Shown here piece after piece: positions 17,753-27,854 of a stretch of 64,000 nucleotides of DNA. The notes below the pieces were generated by a model that was given only the letters and a program-made list of their open reading frames with translations, did not search any database and was not told the origin of the DNA. The DNA lies in contig CALURO010000001.1 of the NCBI GenBank assembly GCA_944323205.1, positions 186,001 to 250,000 of the forward strand, written 5' to 3'. This stretch comes from an uncultured Mucispirillum sp. (lineage in GTDB: Bacteria; Chrysiogenota; Deferribacteres; Deferribacterales; Mucispirillaceae). The first letter of the stretch is position 1. Each line of letters begins with the position of its first letter. Both the position numbers and the translations under genes were made by a program.

Positions 17753-18691
17753 TTATATTCCAGTTTCATTTTCATCAATAATAAATTTCTGCGGATTTAC
17801 TGGTATACCGTTTACAAGCACTTCATAGTGAACATGGGGACCAGTGCTTCTGCCTGTGGAGCCTACTTTGGCTATCACATCACCTTTTTCCACTTTATCT
17901 CCCACTTTTACAGTTAATGAGCTGTTGTGGCCGTATCTTGTCATGTAACCATAGCCATGGTCAATAGTAACAATTTTACCATAGCCTGCTTTTTCTCCAG
18001 CATATACAACTATACCTTTTGCAGTAGAACGGACTGGCAGACCGTATCTTGCTGCAATGTCTAAGCCTTCATGGAAAACTCGTCTGCCAGAAAATGGAGA
18101 AGTTCTAAATCCAAATTTAGAAGATACCCACCCTCTAACAGGCCATATAGTAGGTGTAGAAAGCATTACAAGACGCTGTTCTTCTAAAAAGTCTACAAGT
18201 TTTGCAAGGCTTACTTCCCTTTTATTAATTTCTATACGCATTACATCTAATGTTTCATTTAAGCTGTCAAAGAATTCCTGCTCTCTTCTATCAGAGAAGG
18301 CGAAATATTCTCTTAATATATCAACTTCCTTACCGCCAACTGCCACTTGTTTTACAACGCGGCTGCCGTCCTGATAAGAAACAAGCTCTCTTACTTTATA
18401 TTCAAGCTCATCTAATGCGCTCATTTTATTATTTAATTCATCAAGCTGTTGAATGTAATTAGCAAACTGGGCATTAAAAACAGCATTATTTGTATCATGG
18501 CCAACAGCTGCCTGCTGCATACGGTTTTCTTTGTAAAAACTATAAGCAATGTAAGATGATACACCAGTTGATACTAAAAGAAAAAGCATAATAAAGCCTG
18601 CAACCCAAAAAGGCCTTTTAGATATAAATATAGTCTTGCTTTTGCCATATTTTTCAGGGTCAAAAATCATTACCGTATATTTTTTTGCCAT
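17753..18691 (-). CDS. M23 family metallopeptidase, membrane-anchored
   Basis: 312 aa. One membrane helix near residues 28-50, a coiled-coil stretch (about 70-170, LDELNNKMSALDELEYKVRE), then an M23/LytM domain. Zn ligands are visible: HEGLD (H-x3-D) and HVHYE (HxH), with the family stretch GYGYMTRYGHNSSL. Such proteins cut peptidoglycan cross-links in the periplasm or act as activators of amidases during growth and division. The active-site set is complete, so probably a real enzyme. Monocistronic. Confidence 0.9.
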   Translation of the reverse strand: MAKKYTVMIFDPEKYGKSKTIFISKRPFWVAGFIMLFLLVSTGVSSYIAYSFYKENRMQQAAVGHDTNNAVFNAQFANYIQQLDELNNKMSALDELEYKVRELVSYQDGSRVVKQVAVGGKEVDILREYFAFSDRREQEFFDSLNETLDVMRIEINKREVSLAKLVDFLEEQRLVMLSTPTIWPVRGWVSSKFGFRTSPFSGRRVFHEGLDIAARYGLPVRSTAKGIVVYAGEKAGYGKIVTIDHGYGYMTRYGHNSSLTVKVGDKVEKGDVIAKVGSTGRSTGPHVHYEVLVNGIPVNPQKFIIDENETGI

Positions 18692-18935
18692 TACATTCTC
18701 CCCAGCATATCATTCACTAATAATATCATCGCCAAATAATAAAGTATCTTTAATATATAATTTTAGGATATATTTTACTTACATGCTCAGCATATTATAA
18801 GTATTATATTAACACACCATATCTATTTTATTTATGACAGATTTCTTTGCAATAATCAAGCAAAAATTCTTAAAATATATAAGTTATTTATAATTTTTTA
18901 TTATACATTTTCAAGTTTTTTGTCAATATTTACAC

Positions 18936-20675
18936 TTATAAAACTTTTGTATCTAGTATTTCTTTTATTTTTTCAGCCGTATTATTATCAGCATCTACTA
19001 AAATAACTTCCTTAGTTCTGCGTATTAATACTTCCACTTTACCATCAGCAAGTGCTTTTTTACCAACACTTACTCTTACAGGATAGCCGATTAAATCTGC
19101 ATCGTTAAATTTAACACCTGCTCTTTCGTTCCTGTCATCTATTAATACATCTACTCCCATACTTAAAAGACTTTCATATATATCATCGGCTTTTGCAATA
19201 ACTTCTTCATCATTTGTATTAACAGGCACAACAACGACTTCAAAAGGTGCAATAGCCTTAGGCCATATAATACCTGCTTCATCATAGTTCTGCTCTATGG
19301 CGCTGGCTGCCGTTCTGCCAATACCTATACCATAGCAGCCCATAACTATAGGAATATTTTTACCGTTTTTATCAAGAGCTTTTGCACCCATACTGTCAGA
19401 ATATTTTGTGCCAAGCTTAAATATATGGCCTACTTCTATACCCCTTGTTTCTTCATATTCTGCACCGCATACCGGGCATTTATCGCCTGCTGTCGCATTA
19501 CGAATATCAAAGTAGCCTTCTATTTTTGCATCTCTTTCTAAATTTACATTTTTTATATGGTAACCTTCTTTATTTGCACCAGTAACTATATTTGATACAT
19601 ATTTTAATGCATTATCAACATACACTTTTAGTGGCAAATTTACAGGACCTAAAGACCCAGCTGCACAGCCTGCCATATCCTGCACTTCATAATGGTCTGC
19701 AAATTCTGCTGATTTTGCCTTTAATATATTTTTAACTTTTGCAAGGTTTACTTCATGGTCGCCTCTAACCATACAGGCAATAAATACTGTTTTTTCTTCT
19801 TTGCCATAAGCTACACCTTCGCATCTTATAATCATAGTTTTTGGAACATGTTTAATATCAACACCTAAAAATTCTGCAACTTCTACTGCTGTATGTTTAT
19901 CTGGTGTTGCCACTTCTTCTTTTGGTTTAAGTTCTGCTATTTCTTTTTCGCCGCTGTCTACTACAACTGCTTTTTCTATATTTGCACTGTAATCGCATTT
20001 TGTGCATGACATAATTGCATCTTCACCAGTATCTGCAAGCACCATAAATTCATGAGAAAATGAACCGCCAATAGAGCCTGTATCTGCATCTACTACTTTA
20101 TGACGAAGTCCGCAGGCATTAAATACTGCCCTGTATGCATCATACATTTTCTGATAGCTGATATCTGCCCCTGCATCATCAATATCAAATGAGTATGCAT
20201 CTTTCATAATAAACTCTCTGCCACGCATTAAACCAAACCTAGGGCGCACTTCATCGCGGAATTTTGTCTGTATCTGATATAATGTAACAGGCATCTGTTT
20301 ATATGAATTAACCTGCGATTTAACAATATCTGTAATAACTTCTTCATGAGTAGGTCCAAGGCAGAATTCTCTATCCCCTCTGTCTTTAAAACGGAGCAGT
20401 TCTTTACCAAAATGATTCCATCTGCCTGATTGCTGCCAAAGTTCTGCAGGCTGAACAACACTCATTAAAAGCTCAATAGCTCCCGCCTTATTCATATTTT
20501 CACGAACAATATTTTCTACTTTTCGGATAACTTTTAAGCCAAGTGGCAGATAATCATATATACCTGCTGCAACCTTTTTTATCATACCTGCTCTTAACAT
20601 AAGCTGATGGCTGATAACCTCTGCTTCTGATGGAATTTCTCTCATAGTTTGTATAAAATATCTGCTTTGTCTCAT
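18936..20675 (-). CDS. proS: Prolyl-tRNA synthetase
   Basis: 579 aa, bacterial-type ProS with the YbaK-like editing insertion (about residues 225-385). Class II motifs: motif 1 at LGLKVIRKVENIVRENMNKAGAIELLM, motif 2 FRDEVRPRFGLMRGREFIMKDAYSF, motif 3 GCYGIGIGRTAASAIEQ; C-terminal anticodon-binding domain from about 475. Essential cytoplasmic enzyme charging tRNA-Pro. The 18692-18935 spacer holds nothing I can identify. Confidence 0.97.
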   Translation of the reverse strand: MRQSRYFIQTMREIPSEAEVISHQLMLRAGMIKKVAAGIYDYLPLGLKVIRKVENIVRENMNKAGAIELLMSVVQPAELWQQSGRWNHFGKELLRFKDRGDREFCLGPTHEEVITDIVKSQVNSYKQMPVTLYQIQTKFRDEVRPRFGLMRGREFIMKDAYSFDIDDAGADISYQKMYDAYRAVFNACGLRHKVVDADTGSIGGSFSHEFMVLADTGEDAIMSCTKCDYSANIEKAVVVDSGEKEIAELKPKEEVATPDKHTAVEVAEFLGVDIKHVPKTMIIRCEGVAYGKEEKTVFIACMVRGDHEVNLAKVKNILKAKSAEFADHYEVQDMAGCAAGSLGPVNLPLKVYVDNALKYVSNIVTGANKEGYHIKNVNLERDAKIEGYFDIRNATAGDKCPVCGAEYEETRGIEVGHIFKLGTKYSDSMGAKALDKNGKNIPIVMGCYGIGIGRTAASAIEQNYDEAGIIWPKAIAPFEVVVVPVNTNDEEVIAKADDIYESLLSMGVDVLIDDRNERAGVKFNDADLIGYPVRVSVGKKALADGKVEVLIRRTKEVILVDADNNTAEKIKEILDTKVL

Positions 20676-20739
20676 AACTTTTACCTTAAATTTAAATTTT
20701 AGTCTGTCATAGTATTATATAGTGAAAAAATTATCAATA

Positions 20740-20790
20740 AAAAAATAAGCCTGCCCTTATTTTACCTGTATAAATTAAGGCAGGCTGATA
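20740..20790 (-). terminator. Intrinsic terminator after lpxC
   Basis: On the minus strand AGCCTGCCTTAATTT pairs with AAATAAGGGCAGGCT, followed by TATTTTTTTATT. It separates lpxC from proS. Confidence 0.85.
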
Positions 20791-20816
20791 TTTTAAACTG
20801 ATAATAAACTAACTGA

Positions 20817-21755
20817 TTATGCAGGGCTTACAGAGGGGGAAGCTGTAAAAGGATTAAATGAAATATTTTCTGCTGTTCTTTCCTGCATATTTTCATATTT
20901 ATCAATAACTTCTTCTATTACATAGCTATTTGTAGCTTCAAGAAGTGTTCTTGCAAATACATTATTTACCTGATGACCTGACTTACTGGCTTTAATTTTG
21001 CCCTGCAGCCTGTAACCGATTAATGATAAATCACCAAACATATCAAGTATTTTATGGCGAACAAATTCATTAGCCACCCTTAGCCCTTCAGGATTTAATA
21101 CCCCTTCTTTATCATCTATAACTATTGCATTATCAAGAGAGCCGCCTTTTGCAAGCCCCATAGACCATAATGCCTCCACCTCTCTTTTAAAACCAAAAGT
21201 GCGGGCAATACCTATTTCTTTATGGAATGTTTTTTCATCATAATCGTAAGTGAAAACCTGCCTGCCTATTACAGGGTGTGGATAATCAAGCTCAAAAGTA
21301 ATTTGAAAACCATCATAAGGCTCTATTTCAACTGTTTTGCCTTCATATTCTATAGATACAGGCCTTGTTACTTTTAAAACTTTTCGCGGAGCTTTTTGTT
21401 CCTTTAACCCAGCCTTTTCTATATGCTCCATTATCTCTTTTGCAGAGCCGTCTAAAATAGGCACTTCTGTTCCAAAAACAGAAACATAAGCATTATCAAG
21501 CCCAAGCCCATAAAATGCAGCAGAAAAATGCTCTATTGTGCTGATGGGAAGCCCGCCACAGTCAATAGTTGTAGCAAGCTGAGTAGAAGATACATTATAA
21601 GGAGTAATACGAGTATATTCACAGTGACGCACATCATCTCGCCTAAACTGAATACCTGTATTTTCTGGAGCAGGGCTTACTACCGCTGTAAACTCTTTAC
21701 CGCTGTGAAGTCCTATCCCTTTTATCGTAAAAGCTTTTGACAGTGTTTTTTGCAT
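20817..21755 (-). CDS. lpxC: UDP-3-O-acyl-N-acetylglucosamine deacetylase LpxC
   Basis: 312 aa. First committed step of lipid A synthesis (Zn-dependent deacetylation), cytosolic. Zn ligands are seen in TIEHFSAAFYG and in HKILDMFGDL (His and Asp three residues apart); the catalytic His is in KSGHQVNN. GIGLHSGKE at the start is typical. Start moved to the ATG at 21755: TAAGGAG lies 8 bp before it, whereas an in-frame GTG at 21764 would overlap that site. Shows that the host makes lipopolysaccharide. Confidence 0.96.
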   Translation of the reverse strand: MQKTLSKAFTIKGIGLHSGKEFTAVVSPAPENTGIQFRRDDVRHCEYTRITPYNVSSTQLATTIDCGGLPISTIEHFSAAFYGLGLDNAYVSVFGTEVPILDGSAKEIMEHIEKAGLKEQKAPRKVLKVTRPVSIEYEGKTVEIEPYDGFQITFELDYPHPVIGRQVFTYDYDEKTFHKEIGIARTFGFKREVEALWSMGLAKGGSLDNAIVIDDKEGVLNPEGLRVANEFVRHKILDMFGDLSLIGYRLQGKIKASKSGHQVNNVFARTLLEATNSYVIEEVIDKYENMQERTAENISFNPFTASPSVSPA

Positions 21756-21837
21756 ATAATACACTCCTTATTTACTTCTTAAAATATAGCAAAATATATG
21801 CCATTTATAAATTATTGATAAATAAAGATAAATAAAA

Positions 21838-21880
21838 AGACTGGTGTATTTTTTAGAACACAACCAGCCTTTTTTGTTAA
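21838..21880. terminator. Probable bidirectional terminator
   Basis: Imperfect hairpin GACTGGTGTAT...ACACAACCAGCC with TTTTTTG on the plus side and TTTTTATTT on the minus side. It lies between the end of the ferric-reductase-like gene and the lpxC promoter region. Confidence 0.6.
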
Positions 21881-21918
21881 AAATAATAGACGAACTAATG
21901 TTTTACTGTATTTACATA

Positions 21919-23235
21919 CTAACGCATATCAAAGCTGTCATAATGGATATCTTTTTTACTTATGCCATATTTTTTTGCATTTTTATGCAAAGCAGCACCA
22001 AAAGCAGACGGACCGCAATACCATAATGATGTATTTTTAATATCTTTTATTTTTTCTTTTATTATGTCAAAATTCAGCCTGCCATCTTTTGCTGTATTTC
22101 TGTAATAAAAACGAACTCCTGCTTTTTCACTTAATGCAGCAAGCTCAGGATATGGATTTTCACCCCTTGCACTGTAAAAGAAATCTATATTATCTACTTT
22201 TTTGCCAGTAGATACAATATATTCAAGCCTTGCCATAAATGGAGTAACACCAATACCACCTGCTGTCCATATCTGCTGCCTGCTGTCATTAAATGTAAAA
22301 TCACCATAAGGGCCTTCTACTGTTACAATATCATCTTTTTTAATATTTTTTGGAAGCTCTTTTGTAAAATCACCAAGCTCTTTTATTAAAAATTTAAGAG
22401 TATTATTTTCCTTATCAAAGCCTGATATACTAAATGGGTGCGGCTCTTTATTATGACAGAATTTTAAAAAAACATACTGACCTGCTCTATATTCAAAATG
22501 CTCTGCTGGTTTTAATATTAATTCAAGAGTCTTATTTTTTTCATTATGCTGAATGCTGACTACTTCTGCAAATACTTTATGCTTACAGCCTATTAGCTGA
22601 AATAAATCTATAACAGCAGCTATCACACCAACAAATATTAATACAGATAAAATATAACTGCCTATTGAACCAAACCATACACCCTTTATCTGTATTGTAA
22701 AAGAATGGTATGCAATAAAAAGAAAAAGAACTGGAATAATTTTATGAATATATCTAAATATATGATACGGCACTCTCTTGATTAATGCCACAATTAATAC
22801 TACCACAATTATATAAAAAGCATACTCTACTAAATCATTACCTATGTCGTATATTGATTTAGCAAATTCACTTATAGTAGATGCACCTTTTATTTTTGGC
22901 GGCAGCTCAAAAAGAGCTTTACAAATATCTATAAACCAATGCTCTATAAACCAGTGAATACATGAAAAAACAAATGCCCATATACCCGCCCATTTATGTA
23001 TCAAATAGGCTTTATCAAGCCCGCCAGTTAGATTGTTTATAAAACTAAAACGGGCAGAAAGCAGCATACATATTACCATATAAACTATAGCAATAGAGCC
23101 TGTTAAATATAAAAACTGCTCTTTTGCATTCCAAAATGCAAAGTTTGAAATAAGATTATTGAAACTTGGGGATAATAAAAAAATTAATACTCCCAGTAAA
23201 AAACCTGCAATACTCCATTTTGCAGCCCTGCTCAT
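21919..23235 (-). CDS. Ferric reductase-like flavocytochrome (NOX/FRE superfamily)
   Basis: 438 aa. N-terminal membrane domain with about six helices and spaced histidines (HKWAGIWAFVFSCIHWFIEHWF, HIFRYIHKI, FIAYHSF) typical of the b-type heme-binding ferric reductase domain. Then a ferredoxin-reductase-like part: FAD site HPFSISG (about 287-293), EGPYGDF, NAD(P)-binding GGIGVTPFMARLEYI, and the C-terminal CGPSAFG. It would carry electrons from NAD(P)H via FAD and heme across the membrane to iron or another acceptor; the true acceptor is unknown. Starts with GAGGTG eight bases upstream. Confidence 0.87.
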   Translation of the reverse strand: MSRAAKWSIAGFLLGVLIFLLSPSFNNLISNFAFWNAKEQFLYLTGSIAIVYMVICMLLSARFSFINNLTGGLDKAYLIHKWAGIWAFVFSCIHWFIEHWFIDICKALFELPPKIKGASTISEFAKSIYDIGNDLVEYAFYIIVVVLIVALIKRVPYHIFRYIHKIIPVLFLFIAYHSFTIQIKGVWFGSIGSYILSVLIFVGVIAAVIDLFQLIGCKHKVFAEVVSIQHNEKNKTLELILKPAEHFEYRAGQYVFLKFCHNKEPHPFSISGFDKENNTLKFLIKELGDFTKELPKNIKKDDIVTVEGPYGDFTFNDSRQQIWTAGGIGVTPFMARLEYIVSTGKKVDNIDFFYSARGENPYPELAALSEKAGVRFYYRNTAKDGRLNFDIIKEKIKDIKNTSLWYCGPSAFGAALHKNAKKYGISKKDIHYDSFDMR

Positions 23236-23380
23236 ACTTCACCTCATATATTTTATAACTTAATAAATGTCTGCCTTAAATTAAGACGAAGAAATAATTA
23301 CTAAGTTACAAACTTATAATCAGCTAGGACAAGCCTGCAAATAAATAGTTCGCTGTCAATGTGTTATTTATAAAACTATA

Positions 23381-23597
23381 CTGGTGGTACCCCATTTTTT
23401 TATTAAAAAATGCTATAATTATTTGATAATATATGTAAAAATAGAAATAATCTCAGGTAACTGTCATTCAGAGCCTACGATAGTAGGCGAAGAATCTTAT
23501 AATGTTCTAGTTAGTAAAAATTATAGACTCTTCGGCTCCGCTAGCACTTCGCATCAAGGTGACATAAAATGTTGTAAAAAAAATGGGGTACCCCCAG
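23381..23597. repeat. 217-bp inverted-repeat element, copy A (MITE-like)
   Basis: Terminal inverted repeats CTGGTGGTACCCCATTTTTT and, inverted, CTGGGGGTACCCCATTTTTT (one mismatch). It is flanked by an 11-bp direct repeat ATAAAACTATA (23370-23380 and 23598-23608), a clear target-site duplication. The interior has a hairpin GCCTAC-GTAGGC and no transposase. Nearly identical to copy B at 32486-32701 in opposite orientation. An open frame inside is copied word for word in copy B and is taken as spurious. Confidence 0.85.
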
Positions 23598-23603
23598 ATA
23601 AAA

Positions 23604-23831
23604 CTATATACTTGTAATTTTTGACAGTGTGTTTAAAATATCAGAGCATTTTTTACTATATTCATCTGGCGAAGTGATTTCTTCTCCCAGATTATCACTG
23701 AGTTTATCCATTACTGCAAAATAAATATCACTGACTTCATCACTAGTATATTCTTTATCAGAAACAGATATACCTATTGATGATAAAAAATGGATTTGGT
23801 TTGGGTTTAAAATATCTAAAAGATTATACAT
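23604..23831 (-). CDS. Small hypothetical protein
   Basis: 75 aa from the ATG at 23831, chosen because GGAGGCAAAAT directly precedes it; an in-frame start six codons upstream has none. Acidic, soluble, helix-rich (MYNLLDILNPNQIHFLSSIG ... YSKKCSDILNTLSKI). No family recognised. Its last codons lie only a few bases from the end of inverted-repeat element A, within the target duplication, so the element may have inserted at its 3' end and changed the tail. Confidence 0.55.
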   Translation of the reverse strand: MYNLLDILNPNQIHFLSSIGISVSDKEYTSDEVSDIYFAVMDKLSDNLGEEITSPDEYSKKCSDILNTLSKITSI

Positions 23832-24113
23832 ATTTTGCCTCCACCACATAAATATATAAAGATAACTGCTACTAATTATAGTCTAGTAAAAGTTTTTGTT
23901 ATTTACAAGTATTTTTTTAAAAAATTTTATACTTAACTCACTGGTTTATAAAAGAATTTTCTTATTTTTATTATTTCTACATATTTTTTTAAAAATTTTT
24001 TCTTATTTTACTTGCATTTAAATTATTTTCATATAAAATTAGCTCTAATACTTACAGCAATCTTTTAAAGATGTATTAAGTTAAACTATTTGAATACATT
24101 TATGGAGTATATA

Positions 24114-24944
24114 ATGCTTAATATTGGATGTCATCTTTCATCATCAAAAGGTTTTAAGCATATGGGTAAAGAAGCATTAAGTATTAATGCAAATACATTT
24201 CAATTTTTTAGTAGAAATCCGCGAGGCAGCAAAGCAAAAGCTGTTGACGAAAAAGATGCTGCTGCCCTTAATGAAATCTTAAAAGAAAATAATTTTGCAC
24301 CTATTTTAGCTCATGCACCATATACATTAAATGCATGCTCTAATGATGCAGGACTTAGAGAATTTGCAAAAAACACTATGGCTGCTGATTTGGAAATCAT
24401 GGAATATATACCGGGTAACCTTTATAATTTTCATCCGGGGAGCCATGTAGGGCAGGGAGTAGATACTGCAATCGATTTTATTACAGATATGCTTAACTCC
24501 ATATTAAAAGAAAAATATCAGACAACTATTCTGCTTGAAACAATGTCAGGCAAAGGCAGTGAGGTAGGCTCAACTTTTGAAGAAATACGCACTATTATTG
24601 ACAGAGTTGAATTAAACCACAAATTAGGTGTATGCCTTGATACATGCCATATTTTTTCTGCAGGATATGATATTGTTAATGATTTAGAGGGCGTATTAGA
24701 AAAGTTTGATAAGGTTATAGGCCTTGAAAGGCTGAAAGCTGTCCACTTAAATGACTCTATGATGCCATACAACAGCCACAAAGACAGGCATGAAAAAATT
24801 GGTAAAGGCACTATTGGGCTTGATGCAGTCATTAATTTTATTAATCACCCTAAACTTCGTCACCTGCCATTTTATCTTGAAACTCCAAATGAGCTTGACG
24901 GATATGCAGCAGAAATTAAACTGTTAAGGGAAAACTTTACTTAA
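24114..24944 (+). CDS. nfo: Endonuclease IV (AP endonuclease)
   Basis: 276 aa from the ATG at 24114 (GGAG six bases before; gives the family start [14 protein letters not shown]). Zn-dependent cleavage at abasic sites in base-excision repair. Family signatures: [62 protein letters not shown], together supplying the three-Zn ligand set. Followed 30 bp later by an Rrf2 regulator, possibly co-transcribed. Confidence 0.96.
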   Translation: MLNIGCHLSSSKGFKHMGKEALSINANTFQFFSRNPRGSKAKAVDEKDAAALNEILKENNFAPILAHAPYTLNACSNDAGLREFAKNTMAADLEIMEYIPGNLYNFHPGSHVGQGVDTAIDFITDMLNSILKEKYQTTILLETMSGKGSEVGSTFEEIRTIIDRVELNHKLGVCLDTCHIFSAGYDIVNDLEGVLEKFDKVIGLERLKAVHLNDSMMPYNSHKDRHEKIGKGTIGLDAVINFINHPKLRHLPFYLETPNELDGYAAEIKLLRENFT

Positions 24945-24974
24945 TATATTTAATAAAATTGGGAGGGGGAAATT

Positions 24975-25403
24975 ATGAAAATTACTACAAAATCAATCTA
25001 TGCAATCAGAGCTTTGCATATGCTTAATATTCTTTCAGATGATGGAAAACCTGTAGGTATAGCTACACTTTCTGAAAAACTGGGGTTATCTAACAAATAT
25101 TTAGAACAGCTTTTTTCTGGTCTTAAAAAAAGTAAACTTGTTATCTCATCAGCCGGAAAACTTGGGGGCTATAAGCTGGCAAGACCTGCTGAAGATATTT
25201 CTATTCTTGATATTATTACAGTTATGGACGGCGGGCTTATTCCTGTTCACTGTGTTAATAATAAAGACTGCACAGTCTGTTCTCTCTGCTCTATTAACGG
25301 ACTTTGGTATGAAATGAAAAACCATATGGAAGAGTATTTAAAACACATCAGTATCGCATCTTTAAATGATAAAAAATATCCAGTTCTCGGCTGCCCTGAT
25401 TAG
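24975..25403 (+). CDS. Rrf2 family transcriptional regulator
   Basis: 142 aa. Winged-helix N-terminus (TTKSIYAIRALHMLN ... KYLEQLFSGLKKSKLVISSAGKLGGYKLARPAEDIS) as in IscR/NsrR/CymR. It carries a cysteine cluster CVNNKDCTVCSLC near residues 92-104, likely ligands of a 2Fe-2S or other Fe-S cluster, so it probably senses Fe-S status, oxygen or NO. GGAGGGGG upstream. Target genes are not evident; nfo just upstream may share the transcript. Confidence 0.9.
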   Translation: MKITTKSIYAIRALHMLNILSDDGKPVGIATLSEKLGLSNKYLEQLFSGLKKSKLVISSAGKLGGYKLARPAEDISILDIITVMDGGLIPVHCVNNKDCTVCSLCSINGLWYEMKNHMEEYLKHISIASLNDKKYPVLGCPD

Positions 25404-25434
25404 TCAAATAGTATAGTAATATAAAGTATAATAT

Positions 25435-25474
25435 AACTGTCTTATAAAAATATTATTATAAGACAGTTTTTTAT
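25435..25474 (+). terminator. Intrinsic terminator after the Rrf2 gene
   Basis: AACTGTCTTATAA / TTATAAGACAGTT stem (13 bp), followed by TTTTATAT. It may also serve the convergent gene ending at 25479. Confidence 0.88.
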
Positions 25475-25478
25475 ATAA

Positions 25479-25838
25479 TTATTTCAGTTTTAGTTTCTTA
25501 CCTGCAAGGCTTAAAACAACAGCAGCTATGGCAATAAGTATCATAATAATTGATATAATTTCTGCACTGCTACTTTCAATGCAGGCATATACAGGCATAA
25601 TCAATGCAATAACACCACCTGTAGCTACTGCAATCTTCTGATTAATAACTGCTCCAGCAATAACGATAATAAAACCAATTGGAGTAACAAGATTTTCTAA
25701 TGAAAGCATATTTTCAAGTATCATCTTTAAAGTGTTAAAATTTAAATGCTTTGCAAATGGGATAGATGAATAGATACTATAAACCCATAAAAGAATACCT
25801 GCTACTCCTAAAATTATAAATAACTGTTTTTGTTTCAT
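25479..25838 (-). CDS. Small four-helix membrane protein of unknown function
   Basis: 119 aa with four predicted membrane helices (about 7-24, 48-66, 70-86, 92-112) and a lysine-rich end. Its ATG overlaps the stop of the MATE transporter by 4 bp (ATGA), so the two are translationally coupled. It may be an accessory of the pump; no family recognised. Confidence 0.7.
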   Translation of the reverse strand: MKQKQLFIILGVAGILLWVYSIYSSIPFAKHLNFNTLKMILENMLSLENLVTPIGFIIVIAGAVINQKIAVATGGVIALIMPVYACIESSSAEIISIIMILIAIAAVVLSLAGKKLKLK

Positions 25839-27241
25839 AATGCTGCCTCCTTTAATTTTTCTGCATGATTTTGTCTGGCTTTTTTTATTTCATATTTACG
25901 CATAAGCCTTTTTATAATATAAATATAAGCCACAAAAACTGGTATAAATGCACCAACCCATGCAACAGGAGAAGCCCATGAAATACCTGCAAAACCAATA
26001 TATGCTGAAAGTATTATGGCTGCCACTGTCCGCATAATAAGCTCCATAACCCCTGCAAATGTGGGAATAATGCTATTGCCAAGCCCCTGCAGTGTGCTTC
26101 TGAAAACTAAAAGAAGTGCTAAAAATACATACATAGAGCAGTTAATAGTTAAATATACTTTTGCAAGGCGGATAGTTTCTTCTATCTGTGCTGGGTCAGT
26201 TATATCTTTACCTAAAAATAATTTTACAGAAAAATCCGCTGCTAATAATATTACTATACCACTTATTACAGCAAATGCAATAGAAACAATACTGCCCTGC
26301 CTTACTCCCTGCCTAATTCTTGGAATATCACCTGCCCCGTAGTTTTGAGCAGTATATGTTGCCATAGTAATACCAAAAGATAAAAGGCACTGCACCGCAA
26401 GCACATCTATTCTTTGTGCTACGGTAAAAGCTCCTACTGCTAATGCTCCAAGACTATTTAATGCCCACTGTAAAATAACTATGCCAATAGCAATAATTGC
26501 AACCTGCACAGCCATAGGTATACCTACTCGTATATGCTCCCATAAATCATATTTAGTAACTTTCCAGTCACTGCCTTTCGCCTGAAGCTCTGGCACATAT
26601 CTTCTTATATATTCAAAACATAAAAGACTTGCTGTAATCTGGGAAATAACTGTTGCAAGCGCTGCACCTGCTACCCCCATATGAAAATAAAGAATAAAAA
26701 GATAATCTAATACAATATTTACAATACATGCTGCAATTAAAAAATATAATGGCCATTTGGAATTGCCTATTGCTCTTAACATATTTGAAAAAAGATTAAA
26801 AAGAATTGCTGCTCCTGTGCCCCAGAATATTATAATAATATAATTATAAGCATTATCATAAAGCTCTGCTGGTGTTCTTATAACATGCAGAAGCCAGCCG
26901 GCAAGAAATACACTTGCAAGTGTTAAAATAATATTTATTATAAATGATAATATAAAAGATGCAGCAACACTTTTTCTAACACCTGCCTCATCTTTATTGC
27001 CAAATTTTTGTGCTGTAATGATAGAAAAACCGCCTGTTAAACCTTGAGCAAACCCTATCACAAAAAATACTAATGAACCAGTAACACCCACAGCTGCTAA
27101 TGCATTAAATCCTATTGTTCTGCCAACTATCATTGTATCCGCTGTATTATACAACTGCTGAAAAATATTACCTATTAATAGTGGTATTGTAAAATAAATA
27201 ATTAATTTTAAAGGACTTCCTACTGTTAAATCTTTTTTCAT
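25835..27241 (-). CDS. MATE family efflux transporter
   Basis: 468 aa, 12 membrane helices in two homologous halves. The start MKKDLTVGSPLKLIIYFTIPLLIGNIFQQLYNTADTMIVGR is typical of the DinF/NorM-like branch common in gut bacteria. Exports drugs or cationic metabolites in exchange for Na+ or H+; substrate unknown. GGGTG upstream; followed by a coupled small membrane protein. Confidence 0.93.
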   Translation of the reverse strand: MKKDLTVGSPLKLIIYFTIPLLIGNIFQQLYNTADTMIVGRTIGFNALAAVGVTGSLVFFVIGFAQGLTGGFSIITAQKFGNKDEAGVRKSVAASFILSFIINIILTLASVFLAGWLLHVIRTPAELYDNAYNYIIIIFWGTGAAILFNLFSNMLRAIGNSKWPLYFLIAACIVNIVLDYLFILYFHMGVAGAALATVISQITASLLCFEYIRRYVPELQAKGSDWKVTKYDLWEHIRVGIPMAVQVAIIAIGIVILQWALNSLGALAVGAFTVAQRIDVLAVQCLLSFGITMATYTAQNYGAGDIPRIRQGVRQGSIVSIAFAVISGIVILLAADFSVKLFLGKDITDPAQIEETIRLAKVYLTINCSMYVFLALLLVFRSTLQGLGNSIIPTFAGVMELIMRTVAAIILSAYIGFAGISWASPVAWVGAFIPVFVAYIYIIKRLMRKYEIKKARQNHAEKLKEAAL

Positions 27242-27398
27242 ATATCACCCTGTAAAAAAATATGATTTACCAAGCCCACATACATTACAAAAAAGAAATT
27301 TTATTGTAAAGAAATATTTTTTAAAAAGCATATTTTATAAAAACTTTAATAAAAATGATGTATGTTAAAAAACCTTATTCCTATATTATATAACTTTA

Positions 27399-27848
27399 TC
27401 TGCTTCAACCCCCCCCCATTTTTTTACAACACCTTATGTCACTTAGACGAGCGGTTTTTGCGAGGACTGCCGATTTCCCGAGCTATTGCTGAGGAATCAG
27501 AAATCGCACAGACTAGACCGACGCGAAGAGTCTATATAGGTGCAGGGGAGCGTCTTTTGCGACGCAAGGACTTTCCGACGAATAGGAAGGAATGAAAAGT
27601 CCGCAGCTGGACCGAAATTTTTATTATTGTTTAAAAGACAGGATGTCTTTCCGCTTGCGTAAGTGCGGGAGGGGTTCCCCCGACCAAACGCCTAAATAAA
27701 AAGTCTAGGACGGACTTTTTATTATTGATAATAAGATTCTTCGCCTACTATCGTAGGCTCTGAATGACAGTTATTACAATTATTTCTATTTTTACATATA
27801 TTATCAAGTAGTTATAGCACTTTTTAATAAAAAATGGGGTACTACAAG
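27399..27848. repeat. Diverged, enlarged copy C of the inverted-repeat element
   Basis: The right 125 bp (from GATTCTTCGCCTACTATCG to AATGGGGTACTACAAG) and the left 45 bp (ATTTTTTTACAACACCTTATG) match copy B in the same orientation. The left tip has decayed into a run of nine C (27409-27417). Between them is about 280 bp not found in copies A and B, richer in GC, with several inverted repeats (AAAGTCC...GGACTTTTTATTATTG). No open frame worth calling; explains most of the gene-free 27242-28044 stretch. Confidence 0.65.
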
Positions 27849-27854
27849 AAATAA

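Noticed and set aside
23384-23617. 77-codon open frame, identical over most of its length to one at 32411-32698 (minus)
   Set aside because: Both frames lie within the inverted-repeat element copies; identity follows from the repeat, no ribosome site, no family. Not a gene.
27362-27595. Open frame in the enlarged repeat copy
   Set aside because: Runs through the C9 tract and repeat sequence; no ribosome site and odd composition.
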